DNA of 64,000 nt, taken from Bacillus sp. EAC. GTDB taxonomy: Bacteria > Bacillota > Bacilli > Bacillales > Bacillaceae_G. Position 1 is the stretch's first letter. Each line of letters begins with the position of its first letter. The notes beneath the pieces are model-generated. The model did no database searches, was not told where the DNA came from, and worked only from the letters and a program-made list of their open reading frames with translations. Location of the stretch: assembly GCF_002156875.1 (NCBI RefSeq), contig NZ_NCSY01000009.1:159665-223664 (forward strand), written 5' to 3'. Below are positions 8,022-15,748 of this stretch, in pieces. Made by a program: the position numbers and the translations under genes.

Positions 8022-8903
8022 ATGAGTAAATTAAAAGTTGGAATCATTGGTTCAGGTAATATTGGTACAGATTTGATGATGAAATTACAAAATAATTCTT
8101 TCCTTGAACTAACAACTATGATAGGAATTGACCCTAATTCTGAAGGGTTAAAGCGAGCGGAAGAGTTAGGGATTGAAGTGATTAATAATGGAATCGAAGG
8201 CTTTGTACAAAAGGCAGAATTAGCTGATTTATTATTTGATGCGACTTCTGCAAAAGCACATCAAATGCATGCAGAGGTTCTTAGTGGATTAAAGAAAAGA
8301 GTCATTGATTTAACACCAGCTGCGATTGGACCTTTTGTCGTACCTCCAGTAAATTTAAGAACTCATATTCAAAAAGAAAATGTTAATTTAATTACATGTG
8401 GTGGACAGGCAACAATCCCTATTGTACATGCGATTAACGAAGTTTCTGAAGTGAATTATGCTGAAATTGTCGCGACAATTAGTAGTAAAAGTGCTGGGCC
8501 AGGAACACGTGCAAATATTGATGAATTTACCGAAACAACTGCACGTGGAATAGAGATTATTGGTGGGGCAAAAAAAGGTAAGGCCATCATTATTCTAAAT
8601 CCAGCTGAGCCTCCAATTATGATGAGAGATACAGTTTATTGTGTTTTAGAGGAAAATGACTTTGACCAAGAAAAATTAATCAGTTCAATTAAAAATATGG
8701 TAAAAAAGGTCCAAAGTTATGTACCTGGATACCGTCTAAGAATGGACCCTATTATTGATGGGAAAACAGTTGTCGTTTATTTAGAAGTTGAAGGATCTGG
8801 AGATTATTTACCAAGTTACGCTGGTAATTTAGATATCATGACAGCGTCTGCGGTTAAAGTGGCTGAAGAGATTGCTCAATATGATTTGGCTGAAACAGTT
8901 TAA
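8022..8903 (+). CDS. dmpF: Acetaldehyde dehydrogenase (acylating)
   Basis: A 293-residue DmpF/MhpF-type enzyme that converts acetaldehyde, NAD+ and CoA to acetyl-CoA. The Rossmann motif GSGNIGTD is at residues 10-17, and the catalytic Cys is Cys126 in ITCGGQAT. In this family it forms a channelling complex with the aldolase encoded next. ATG 8022 is preferred (GAGGTG just upstream) over an in-frame ATG at 8010 that overlaps the previous stop and lacks a ribosome-binding site. The short gaps on both sides support a single transcript. Confidence 0.95.
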   Translation: MSKLKVGIIGSGNIGTDLMMKLQNNSFLELTTMIGIDPNSEGLKRAEELGIEVINNGIEGFVQKAELADLLFDATSAKAHQMHAEVLSGLKKRVIDLTPAAIGPFVVPPVNLRTHIQKENVNLITCGGQATIPIVHAINEVSEVNYAEIVATISSKSAGPGTRANIDEFTETTARGIEIIGGAKKGKAIIILNPAEPPIMMRDTVYCVLEENDFDQEKLISSIKNMVKKVQSYVPGYRLRMDPIIDGKTVVVYLEVEGSGDYLPSYAGNLDIMTASAVKVAEEIAQYDLAETV

Positions 8904-8931
8904 GAACTTTTTCGAAAGCGAGGAATAGTCA

Positions 8932-9951
8932 ATGAATGAAAGAGATGTCCTTGTAACTGAGGTAGCATTACGAGATGGGAGTCATGCGATTGCTCATTCC
9001 TATACAGTCGACCAAGTCGTTCGCGTTACAAAGGCGCTTGATGAAGCGAGGGTACCATTTATCGAAGTGTCACATGGTGATGGATTAGGTGGATCGTCGT
9101 TACAATATGGCTTATCAACGACAAATGAGTTTGACTTAATCGAAGCTGCAGTAAATGTATGTGAATCATCGAAAATTGCAGTTTTACTTTTACCTGGTAT
9201 TGGGACAGTAAAAGAGTTGAAAATTGCAGCGAATTTAGGTGCTAAAATGGCACGAATAGCTACACATGTGACTGAAGCAGACGTATCGAAACAACATATA
9301 TCAACTGCAAAAGAACTTGGACTAGAAACAGTAGGTTTCTTAATGATGTCACATATGGCACCTGTTGAAAAACTAGTACAGCAAGCGCGATTAATGGAAA
9401 GCTATGGTGCAGATGTGGTTTATATGGTAGATTCAGCGGGCGCATTACTTCCACATGAAGTAAAATCACGTATTGCAGCTTTACGTCAGTCATTATCAAT
9501 CGAAATTGGATTTCATGCACACAATAATCTTTCGTTAGCAATGGCCAATACGTTAATTGCGATAGAAGAAGGAGCAACAAGGATTGACGGAAGTGTAAGA
9601 TGTTTAGGTGCTGGTGCAGGTAATACACAGACAGAAGTGTTAGTAGGAGTACTTGAACGATTAGGTATAAAAACGGGTATAGATTTCTATAAATTAATGG
9701 ACTTAGCTGAAGACATCGTAGCTCCGATCTTACAAACACCCCAGGAGATTACAAAAGGAAGTTTAATTCTAGGCTATGCTGGAGTTTATTCTAGTTTTCT
9801 ATTACATGCAAATCGAGCTGCTAAAAAATGGAATGTAGACGCAAGAGACATATTAGTTGAACTAGGAAAGCAAAGGGTAGTAGGTGGGCAAGAAGATATG
9901 ATTCAGGAAATTGCTTGCCAAATAGCAAATAAAAAATTGTCTGTTTTTTGA
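8932..9951 (+). CDS. dmpG: 4-Hydroxy-2-oxovalerate aldolase
   Basis: A 339-residue HMGL-like TIM-barrel aldolase that splits 4-hydroxy-2-oxovalerate into pyruvate and acetaldehyde. Seen in the sequence: Arg14-Asp15 (ALRDGSHA), His21, and the metal pair His195-x-His197 (FHAHNN). The C-terminal domain (about residues 270-335) is the part that contacts the acylating dehydrogenase in DmpFG. GAGGAA stands 8 nt before the ATG. The stop codon overlaps an upstream in-frame extension of the decarboxylase gene, whose own ribosome-binding site begins at the aldolase stop. Confidence 0.95.
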   Translation: MNERDVLVTEVALRDGSHAIAHSYTVDQVVRVTKALDEARVPFIEVSHGDGLGGSSLQYGLSTTNEFDLIEAAVNVCESSKIAVLLLPGIGTVKELKIAANLGAKMARIATHVTEADVSKQHISTAKELGLETVGFLMMSHMAPVEKLVQQARLMESYGADVVYMVDSAGALLPHEVKSRIAALRQSLSIEIGFHAHNNLSLAMANTLIAIEEGATRIDGSVRCLGAGAGNTQTEVLVGVLERLGIKTGIDFYKLMDLAEDIVAPILQTPQEITKGSLILGYAGVYSSFLLHANRAAKKWNVDARDILVELGKQRVVGGQEDMIQEIACQIANKKLSVF

Positions 9952-9965
9952 AAGGAGATAAACAA

Positions 9966-10736
9966 TTGATTACTGAAATAGCAAACAAAATATATCAACA
10001 CCAAAAAAATGGAATGGAAATGGACAAAATTACTCTAGAGTACCCTGAGTTAGATGTGAACAATGCATATGAAATTCAAAAGTTAAGCATCGACTATGCG
10101 ATTGAAAATGGTGATCCTTTAATTGGTTGGAAAATGGGTTTAACGAGTATCGCAAAACAAAAATCTGTAAAAGTAGATGAACCTATTTATGGTCGATTAA
10201 CAAAGTCGATGGAATTAGATTCGAATGAATTACATTTGGAAGGAACAATCCATCCTCGTGTGGAGCCAGAGATTGCCTTTGTTTTGAATAAACCTTTATT
10301 CGGAAATGATGTAACAGCTGCAGATGTATGGGAAGCTACTGAATATATTGTACCAGCACTCGAGGTAATTGATAGCCGATATAAAAACTTTTCATTTACG
10401 TTAACGGATGTAGTGGCTGATAATGCATCTTCTTCGAAATTTATGATTGGAAAAAAAGAATACTCACCAACATTTACATCATGGGATCAAATTCAGGTAG
10501 AGCTATATAAAAACGGTGAAAAGGTTCAATCAGGGGTAAGTTCAGATGTACTAGATCACCCTGTGGAATCTGTAGTGAAATTAGTTAAAATGCTAAGCAA
10601 AAATGGCTATCAAATTGAGCCAGGAATGGTCATTTTAACAGGGGGAATCACTGAGGCAATTCACGTAGGACATGGAGATTTAGTTGAAGCTCGTTTTGAA
10701 GGTTTAGAAAACATGACTTTGCGAGTTTCGAAATAA
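9966..10736 (+). CDS. dmpH: 4-Oxalocrotonate decarboxylase (DmpH-like)
   Basis: A 256-residue paralogue of the hydratase at 7228-8013, from the same fold and with matching blocks (EPEIAFVLNKPL, IVPALEVIDSR, VADNASSS). By operon order it corresponds to dmpH: 2-oxo-3-hexenedioate is decarboxylated to 2-oxopent-4-enoate, normally in a complex with the hydratase. The TTG at 9966 is chosen because AAAGGAG sits 8 nt upstream; the earlier in-frame TTG at 9948 lies inside the aldolase gene. Which paralogue does which step is inferred from synteny. Confidence 0.8.
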   Translation: MITEIANKIYQHQKNGMEMDKITLEYPELDVNNAYEIQKLSIDYAIENGDPLIGWKMGLTSIAKQKSVKVDEPIYGRLTKSMELDSNELHLEGTIHPRVEPEIAFVLNKPLFGNDVTAADVWEATEYIVPALEVIDSRYKNFSFTLTDVVADNASSSKFMIGKKEYSPTFTSWDQIQVELYKNGEKVQSGVSSDVLDHPVESVVKLVKMLSKNGYQIEPGMVILTGGITEAIHVGHGDLVEARFEGLENMTLRVSK

Positions 10737-10748
10737 GGGGGAATCTAA

Positions 10749-10940
10749 ATGCCCATTATTCAAATCCAAATGCTTGAAGGAAGAAGCACTGAACTAAAAA
10801 AAGAATTGATGAAAGAAATTAATGAAGTAGTTTGTCGTACACTTGAAGTTTTACCAGTCCAAGTAAAAGTCTTAATAAATGAATACCCGAAGGGAAACTG
10901 GTCAACAGGCGGTGTAACCAAAGCTGAGGAATCTTATTAA
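10749..10940 (+). CDS. dmpI: 4-Oxalocrotonate tautomerase
   Basis: A 63-codon gene for a 4-OT subunit. After removal of Met, Pro1 would be the catalytic base; Arg11 (LEGRS) is conserved. Position 39, an Arg in the classical xylH and dmpI products, is Lys here, and position 50, usually Phe, is Trp. Both are conservative but fall in the active site. The enzyme would interconvert the enol and keto forms of 2-hydroxymuconate/oxalocrotonate produced after deamination. It is the last gene of the cluster and is followed by repeat copy 3 and a bidirectional terminator. Confidence 0.9.
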   Translation: MPIIQIQMLEGRSTELKKELMKEINEVVCRTLEVLPVQVKVLINEYPKGNWSTGGVTKAEESY

Positions 10941-10953
10941 AGCAAAAAACTCA

Positions 10954-11080
10954 GTTAGTTGGAGCAGATGGTGGGACTCAAATGGGAGTAACGGGACAAG
11001 TGAGACCTTGCAGGTGAGAAATTGCTGAGGAGGTTCAACCGCCCCCTAAAGAAATTGAGCATCCTGTAGCGGAAACTAAC
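10954..11080 (+). repeat. GC-rich dispersed repeat, copy 3 (short form)
   Basis: Shares with the other copies the ordered blocks GGGAGTA, GACAAGTGAGACCTTGCAGG, GCTGAGGAGG and GAGCATCCTGTAGCGGAAA. It is bounded by the complementary heptamers GTTAGTT (10954-10960) and AACTAAC (11074-11080). It stands just after the tautomerase gene, so copies 1 and 3 frame the catabolic cluster in opposite orientation. Confidence 0.75.
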
Positions 11081-11122
11081 ACCTTGTAAGAAAATAACAA
11101 TATTTATGAAAAGAGCTAATAA

Positions 11123-11157
11123 AAAAGCCATATCCACTAAAATGGATATGGCTTTTA
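11123..11157. terminator. Bidirectional terminator between dmpI and the MFS gene
   Basis: Arms AAAAGCCATATCCA and TGGATATGGCTTTT around a 6-nt loop, with A-rich and T-rich flanks on either side. It serves the rightward catabolic operon and the leftward transporter gene. Confidence 0.85.
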
Positions 11158-11175
11158 TCAATAGTAAAGTTAAAT

Positions 11176-12693
11176 CTATTGAGCTTTTTTTGTTCTATTT
11201 TCTTTTACTTCAAATGTTAATCTTTCTTTGCCCATTAAAACAATCGCAATGAATCCTAAAGCAATTGGAACTAATGTCCACATAAATGTAGTAGCAACTG
11301 AATTTGCCATTGCATCAGTAATCTTACTTAATACTTCAGGTGGAATTTTCGCTCTTGCATCAGCCGATAGCAGTGCTCGAGAGTCAATTTTCCCTGCAAA
11401 ACCAGCTAGATTTCCTAGTGCATCACTTATATTGTTTTTAAATACATGATTTTGGATTGTACCAAAAATAGTAACACCAATTGTCATTCCTAATGTTCTA
11501 AAGAAAGTATTTGTGGATGTTGCAATACCTCTTTTTTGAGGTTCAATTTTATGTTGTGTTGCCATACTTAGTAACGAGAATGAACAACCCATACCAAGAC
11601 CAGCAATAACCATAAAGATTGTAACTGTTGTACGTGTTGTATCAAGATCAATCGTACTTAATAAAGCCATACCAGTGAAAAATAAAATGACAGAAACTAG
11701 CATAATTGCTCTGTAGCTAAATTTACGAACAGATTGACCTGCTACTTGGCTACCAATTACTGAGCCGACCATCATAGGGATTAAAATAATACCTGAGTTT
11801 GTTGCAGAACCACCATAAACGGATTGTACGAAAAGTGGTATTAAAACCGTTGTAATAATAAAAGCAGAACCATAGAAAAATGCTACACCTTGTGTTGCTG
11901 CGAATAATTGCTTTTTAAATAATCCAAACGAAATAATTGGTTCTTCTACTTTTCTTTCAATAAAGATGAATGAAATGAATAGTACAGCGAAAACTGTGAA
12001 AAGAGAAATAATTTGTGTGGAATTCCAGTCATATTCGTTTCCACCAAGCTCAAGAGCAAACATTAAACTTACAACTGAACCAACAAGTGTAATAGCTCCT
12101 AGCCAGTCAATTTTAAGTTTTCTTAATTGAAGAGTTTCCTTATAATACTTTGAAATGAAAAATAAAGAGATAATGCCTAATGGTAAGTTAATGTAGAAAA
12201 TCCATCTCCAATCGATTTGATCGGTAATGTAAGCTCCTAGAAGTGGACCAAAAACACTGGATAATCCAAATACTGCTCCAAAAAGACCAGTCATTTTTCC
12301 TCTTTTTTCTGGAGGGAAAATATCAAAAATAATCGTAAATGCGATTGGCATTAATGATCCTCCACCAATCCCTTGAATTGCACGATATATACTTAATTGC
12401 ACAATACTATTTGCTGTTCCACATAAAGCAGATCCGATTAGGAAAATGGCAAGGCCTAATAAATAGAATCGTTTACGACCATACATATCAGATAACTTTC
12501 CAAAAATCGGCATACTTGCCATCGTAGCAACTAGATAAGCTGAAGTTACCCAGATAAATTGATCGAGTCCACCAAGTTCACCAACTATTGTTGGCATCGA
12601 GGCAGATACAATTGTGTTGTCCATCGCTGCCATAAGCATACCAAGAAGTAGACCTGCAACAACTAAGCCAACATTACTTTCTTTTGAAACCAT
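11176..12693 (-). CDS. MFS drug transporter, DHA2 (14-TM, EmrB/QacA) family
   Basis: A 505-residue integral membrane protein with about 14 hydrophobic segments. It has the DHA2 signatures in order: LDQFIWVTSAYLV in helix 2, FGKLSDMYGRKRFYLLG in loop 2-3, and the antiporter motif region LFGAVFGLSSVFGPLLGA. Such proteins export drugs or toxic aromatics using the proton gradient. A MarR regulator lies 14 nt upstream on the same strand, so the pair is a self-contained efflux operon. Export of an aromatic from the adjacent pathway is possible but unproven. AAAGGGGG lies 7 nt before the ATG. Confidence 0.9.
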   Translation of the reverse strand: MVSKESNVGLVVAGLLLGMLMAAMDNTIVSASMPTIVGELGGLDQFIWVTSAYLVATMASMPIFGKLSDMYGRKRFYLLGLAIFLIGSALCGTANSIVQLSIYRAIQGIGGGSLMPIAFTIIFDIFPPEKRGKMTGLFGAVFGLSSVFGPLLGAYITDQIDWRWIFYINLPLGIISLFFISKYYKETLQLRKLKIDWLGAITLVGSVVSLMFALELGGNEYDWNSTQIISLFTVFAVLFISFIFIERKVEEPIISFGLFKKQLFAATQGVAFFYGSAFIITTVLIPLFVQSVYGGSATNSGIILIPMMVGSVIGSQVAGQSVRKFSYRAIMLVSVILFFTGMALLSTIDLDTTRTTVTIFMVIAGLGMGCSFSLLSMATQHKIEPQKRGIATSTNTFFRTLGMTIGVTIFGTIQNHVFKNNISDALGNLAGFAGKIDSRALLSADARAKIPPEVLSKITDAMANSVATTFMWTLVPIALGFIAIVLMGKERLTFEVKENRTKKAQ

Positions 12694-12707
12694 TTAAGTT
12701 CCCCCTT

Positions 12708-13172
12708 TTATTTTAATCTCTTTGTCTCTTTTGGAATTAACTCATTAATTTCATTCCAAAATTTGAATAATAAATCTAATTCCTCGTCATTGTACTGATT
12801 AAATATATTAGAGAGAGAGTCCGATAGTGGCTTGAAAAGCTTTGTAATTTCATCATCACGTTCATATAAAGGTTGGATAATTACTTTTCTACGGTCTTCT
12901 GGATCATGAATTCGTTTAACGAGCATCGCTTTTTCTAATCGATCGATTACTCCAGTTATCGCCCCGGTTGTTAAATTTGTTAGTTGAGATAGCTGACCTG
13001 CTGAAATAGGACCAGTTTGACTTAGTAATTCTCTACACCTTAAATCAGTCACATTCAAATGAAGCTTAGATGCAATACCTTCATTTAAGATAACAATGGA
13101 GGTATTAAACTTTCTAATCTCCATGACTAGTGAGGTGATAAATTCATTTCTAGATGTTGTCTTTTCCGACAT
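12708..13172 (-). CDS. MarR-family transcriptional regulator
   Basis: A 154-residue winged-helix protein. The DNA-binding core spans about residues 40-105, with the typical wing sequence DPEDRRKVII. MarR proteins usually repress their own operon and release DNA on binding small aromatics. It is the first gene of a two-gene operon with the MFS exporter. AAGGAG lies 8 nt before the ATG. A perfect 8-bp inverted repeat with a 3-nt spacer at 13226-13244 overlaps the promoter and is the obvious candidate operator, which implies autorepression. Confidence 0.92.
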   Translation of the reverse strand: MSEKTTSRNEFITSLVMEIRKFNTSIVILNEGIASKLHLNVTDLRCRELLSQTGPISAGQLSQLTNLTTGAITGVIDRLEKAMLVKRIHDPEDRRKVIIQPLYERDDEITKLFKPLSDSLSNIFNQYNDEELDLLFKFWNEINELIPKETKRLK

Positions 13173-13225
13173 AGTATTCTCTCCTTATATAATTAGAAGG
13201 TACAATAAAATTTATCGTAACTAAA

Positions 13226-13244
13226 TATCTTAGGAACTAAGATA
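13226..13244 (-). promoter_or_regulatory. MarR operator palindrome over the marR-MFS promoter
   Basis: TATCTTAG-GAA-CTAAGATA: perfect 8-bp arms with a 3-nt centre, 19 bp overall as is usual for MarR sites. On the minus strand TTGATT, an 18-nt spacer and TAAGAT form a plausible promoter whose -10 lies within the palindrome. Confidence 0.7.
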
Positions 13245-13416
13245 ATAATAAATCAAATCAATTAAATAAAGAAGAAATATAAAGTATTTTAACCAAAAGT
13301 TAATGATCTATTGCTTGTGGTAATAGAAATCATCCCAACTGATGATTTAGGAAAAAAGAAGTCGGAAATAATATCGAATATTAATCGATTGTGATGTTTA
13401 AGGAGTAGTGAATGGA

Positions 13417-13923
13417 ATGAGAGAAGTAGAAGTTGTACCTTATCAAACTTCATGGGAGGAAGACTTCCGAAACGAAAAAACGTCTATTCAGAAAATCTTA
13501 CCTGAAAAAGTGAATGTTTATCATATTGGAAGTACTGCGATTCCAAATATGTTTGCACTTCCAATCATTGATCTAATGATTGAAGTAGAAAACATAAAAA
13601 AGTTTGATCAATATAGCGATGCTCTTTGTACGTTAGGTTACGAGGCGATGGGTGAACATTGTGTAGAAGATAGACGATTATTTAAGAAATGTGATGATAA
13701 TTGTAGTTTTCACATTCATATTTTTGCGAAAGGAAATCCTGAAATCGAACGTCATATCGCATTTAGGGAATTTATGATTGCTCATAAAGAACAAGCTTTT
13801 GAATATATCAAGTTAAAAAAGGAACTTGCAAAAAAACACCCACAAAATAAAGAAAAATATAAAATTGGTAGAGAAGGATTTTTAGATGAAATAGATAAGA
13901 AAGCTAGTAACTGGAAGAAATAA
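13417..13923 (+). CDS. GrpB family protein (UPF0157, nucleotidyltransferase fold)
   Basis: A 168-residue protein with the GrpB hallmarks: PYQTSWEEDF near the N terminus, then HIGSTAIP and PIIDLMIEV, which correspond to the nucleotidyltransferase-like core with its Gly-Ser and acidic residues. The cellular role of the family is not settled. The ATG at 13417 has AAGGAG 11 nt upstream; the in-frame GTG at 13408 is only 2 nt from that site. It is divergent from marR and convergent with yqkF, with a perfect hairpin between the stops. Confidence 0.85.
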   Translation: MREVEVVPYQTSWEEDFRNEKTSIQKILPEKVNVYHIGSTAIPNMFALPIIDLMIEVENIKKFDQYSDALCTLGYEAMGEHCVEDRRLFKKCDDNCSFHIHIFAKGNPEIERHIAFREFMIAHKEQAFEYIKLKKELAKKHPQNKEKYKIGREGFLDEIDKKASNWKK

Positions 13924-13924
13924 T

Positions 13925-13946
13925 ACTCCTTCCAAATGGAAGGAGT
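13925..13946. terminator. Hairpin between convergent grpB-like gene and yqkF
   Basis: ACTCCTTCCA (13925-13934) and TGGAAGGAGT (13937-13946) form a near-perfect stem just after the first stop. There is no long T-run, so termination may be weak or act through the structure alone. Confidence 0.5.
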
Positions 13947-13949
13947 GAA

Positions 13950-14858
13950 TTAACGATGATCAGTATATGTTTCAGCATGTGTGTGCTCTTTTATAAAAGT
14001 TACTTGTTGATTACTTAAAGGGTTGGAATAGTATGCAGATATATTTTCACTTAATTGTTTTTGATCTCGTGCGCCGACTGCAAGTGATGAAACAGCATTA
14101 TTTTGTAATAAATAATGTAAGGCAAGGCTATGTAACGTTTGATCTTGATCAAGTAATTGAGTAAGTTGATTTATTGTTTCAATTAACTCGTGTTCAGAGT
14201 AGGACATATAGCCAGAACTTTTGATCTTGTTTTGCCAATTGTTTGTCAAAAGTCCTTTTGCGACAGCTCCACGAACAATTACAGAAATGCTTTGTTTTGC
14301 TAATTGTGAAAAGAATTCCTCTGGTCTTCGTTCAAGTACATTGTATTGCATCATCACACTTTGAATTGAAGAGTGTTTACTAAAACGTTGAAACACATTA
14401 GGACGTATAGAGGAGATACCATAGTAGCGAATAGTTCCTTCTTTTACAAGTTCATCAAATGCTTCAATTGTCTCTTCATAGTGATCCTCGATTGTCCCAC
14501 CATGTAGTTGGTATAAATCAATATAATCTGTATTTAATCTTAATAAACTTTCTTTTACACCTTCTTGTATATGCTTTTTAGAAGGATCCCAAGACCATGT
14601 ATCTTTTGACTGGTTCCAGCGATTACCAACCTTTGTCGCTAAAACTACTTGATCCCTACGATCTTTTAAAGCTTTACCTACTATTTCTTCATTACGACCA
14701 AAGTCATATAAATCAGCCGTATCAATATAATTAATACCAGCATCAATTGCAGCATGAATGGTTTGGATAGCTTCGTTTTCATCTGATCCTAATGACATGC
14801 AACCTAATCCAAGTTCGCTAATTTGTAATAAAGTAGAACCGAGCGTTCGTTTTTTCAT
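13950..14858 (-). CDS. yqkF: Aldo/keto reductase
   Basis: A 302-residue NADPH-dependent aldo/keto reductase with the family motifs GLGCMSLGSDENEA, NYIDTADLYDFGRNEEIVG (catalytic Asp and Tyr) and DYIDLYQLHGG. The physiological substrate is unknown. Its place beside mciZ and nudF is that of B. subtilis yqkF, so it marks the right junction of the 13-kb segment inserted after yqkE. The second of two adjacent ATG codons is chosen because GGAGG is then 7 nt upstream. Confidence 0.9.
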   Translation of the reverse strand: MKKRTLGSTLLQISELGLGCMSLGSDENEAIQTIHAAIDAGINYIDTADLYDFGRNEEIVGKALKDRRDQVVLATKVGNRWNQSKDTWSWDPSKKHIQEGVKESLLRLNTDYIDLYQLHGGTIEDHYEETIEAFDELVKEGTIRYYGISSIRPNVFQRFSKHSSIQSVMMQYNVLERRPEEFFSQLAKQSISVIVRGAVAKGLLTNNWQNKIKSSGYMSYSEHELIETINQLTQLLDQDQTLHSLALHYLLQNNAVSSLAVGARDQKQLSENISAYYSNPLSNQQVTFIKEHTHAETYTDHR

Positions 14859-14895
14859 CATGATCCCTCCAAGCTTAATTGTAGGGAAAAATAGT

Positions 14896-15045
14896 TTATT
14901 TTACAATATAGAGAGATCTTCCATCCGAATTGTCTAACCATTCTTGAACGGTTTTATATTGTTGACTGATTACTTGAAGAGTTTTTAATATTTCAGTTTT
15001 TGAACCAACTAAAACGACTGCAGAATTAGTACATGATATTTTCAT
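14896..15045 (-). CDS. mciZ: MciZ-like mother-cell inhibitor of FtsZ
   Basis: A 49-codon gene between yqkF and nudF, exactly where mciZ lies in B. subtilis. The product contains VVLVG followed by Glu-Ile, a Lys/Leu-rich helix, Tyr-Lys-x-Val and a terminal Trp (EWLDN), matching the pattern of the 40-residue MciZ peptide, which caps FtsZ filaments and blocks Z-ring formation in the mother cell. This copy has about nine extra C-terminal residues. GGGGTG lies 4 nt before the ATG. A good SigE promoter match at 15091-15119 supports mother-cell expression. The identification rests on short-sequence similarity plus position. Confidence 0.8.
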   Translation of the reverse strand: MKISCTNSAVVLVGSKTEILKTLQVISQQYKTVQEWLDNSDGRSLYIVK

Positions 15046-15090
15046 AAAACACCCCATATCCGATAAGTAATTTAAATAAATAAGTGATAA

Positions 15091-15119
15091 AATGTATGTG
15101 ACAACCATACAAAATAGAA
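15091..15119 (-). promoter_or_regulatory. Candidate SigE promoter of mciZ
   Basis: On the minus strand TTCTATT (-35), a 14-nt spacer and CATACATT (-10). The -10 fits the SigE consensus CATACANT exactly. It lies about 45 nt before the mciZ ATG and inside the leader of the divergent nudF gene. Confidence 0.65.
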
Positions 15120-15134
15120 CAAGGGATGAAAAAA

Positions 15135-15680
15135 ATGAAAAAATTTGAAGAAAAAACACTTACTGAAGAAAAAATTTTTGAAGGAAGAGTGATCTCGCTT
15201 TATCATCAAAATGTAGAGTTACCAAATGGAAAAACAAGCACTCGAGAAATCGTTAAGCATCCAGGTGCAGTTGCTGTTATACCAATTACTGATGAAGGAA
15301 AAATTGTATTAGTTGAGCAATATCGTAAAGCATTAGAAAGAAGTTTATTAGAAATACCAGCAGGGAAGTTAGAAAAAGGGGAAGAACCACTTTTAACAGC
15401 TAAAAGAGAACTTGAAGAAGAAACAGGATATGAGGCAAGCGAATGGGAGCATATTCAATCATTTTATACTTCACCAGGATTTGCGGATGAATATATACAT
15501 ATCTATGTAGCGAAAGGCTTAAAAAAATTAGAAAATAGCGCACAATTAGATGAAGATGAATTTGTAGAGCTTTTAGAACTTACTTTAGAAGAATGTATCG
15601 AAGAATTAAAAAAAGGGTCAATACATGATGCAAAAACATGCTATGCAATTCAATATTTACAATTATTAAAAAGAAATTAA
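15135..15680 (+). CDS. nudF: ADP-ribose pyrophosphatase (Nudix hydrolase)
   Basis: A 181-residue Nudix enzyme hydrolysing ADP-ribose to AMP and ribose 5-phosphate. The Nudix box starts at GKLEKGEEP and continues through RELEEETGY, with all the Glu ligands present; YTSPGFADE downstream is typical of the ADP-ribose branch. The N terminus (KFEEKTLTEEKIFEG) aligns with B. subtilis NudF. The ATG at 15135 is preferred over 15126 for spacing to AAGGG. The start is divergent from mciZ, with overlapping control regions. Confidence 0.92.
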   Translation: MKKFEEKTLTEEKIFEGRVISLYHQNVELPNGKTSTREIVKHPGAVAVIPITDEGKIVLVEQYRKALERSLLEIPAGKLEKGEEPLLTAKRELEEETGYEASEWEHIQSFYTSPGFADEYIHIYVAKGLKKLENSAQLDEDEFVELLELTLEECIEELKKGSIHDAKTCYAIQYLQLLKRN

Positions 15681-15748
15681 GATTTATATACAAATTGGTA
15701 AGAAAATCATGATAAAATGATGCTATCTAATTTGAAAGGGTTGAACTA

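Noticed and set aside
9260-9739. 159-codon antisense frame inside the aldolase gene
   Set aside because: It has repetitive Leu-rich composition, no ribosome-binding site, and the opposite strand encodes a fully conserved enzyme.
10955-11161. 68-codon open frame on the minus strand
   Set aside because: It covers repeat copy 3 and the bidirectional terminator; no coding character.
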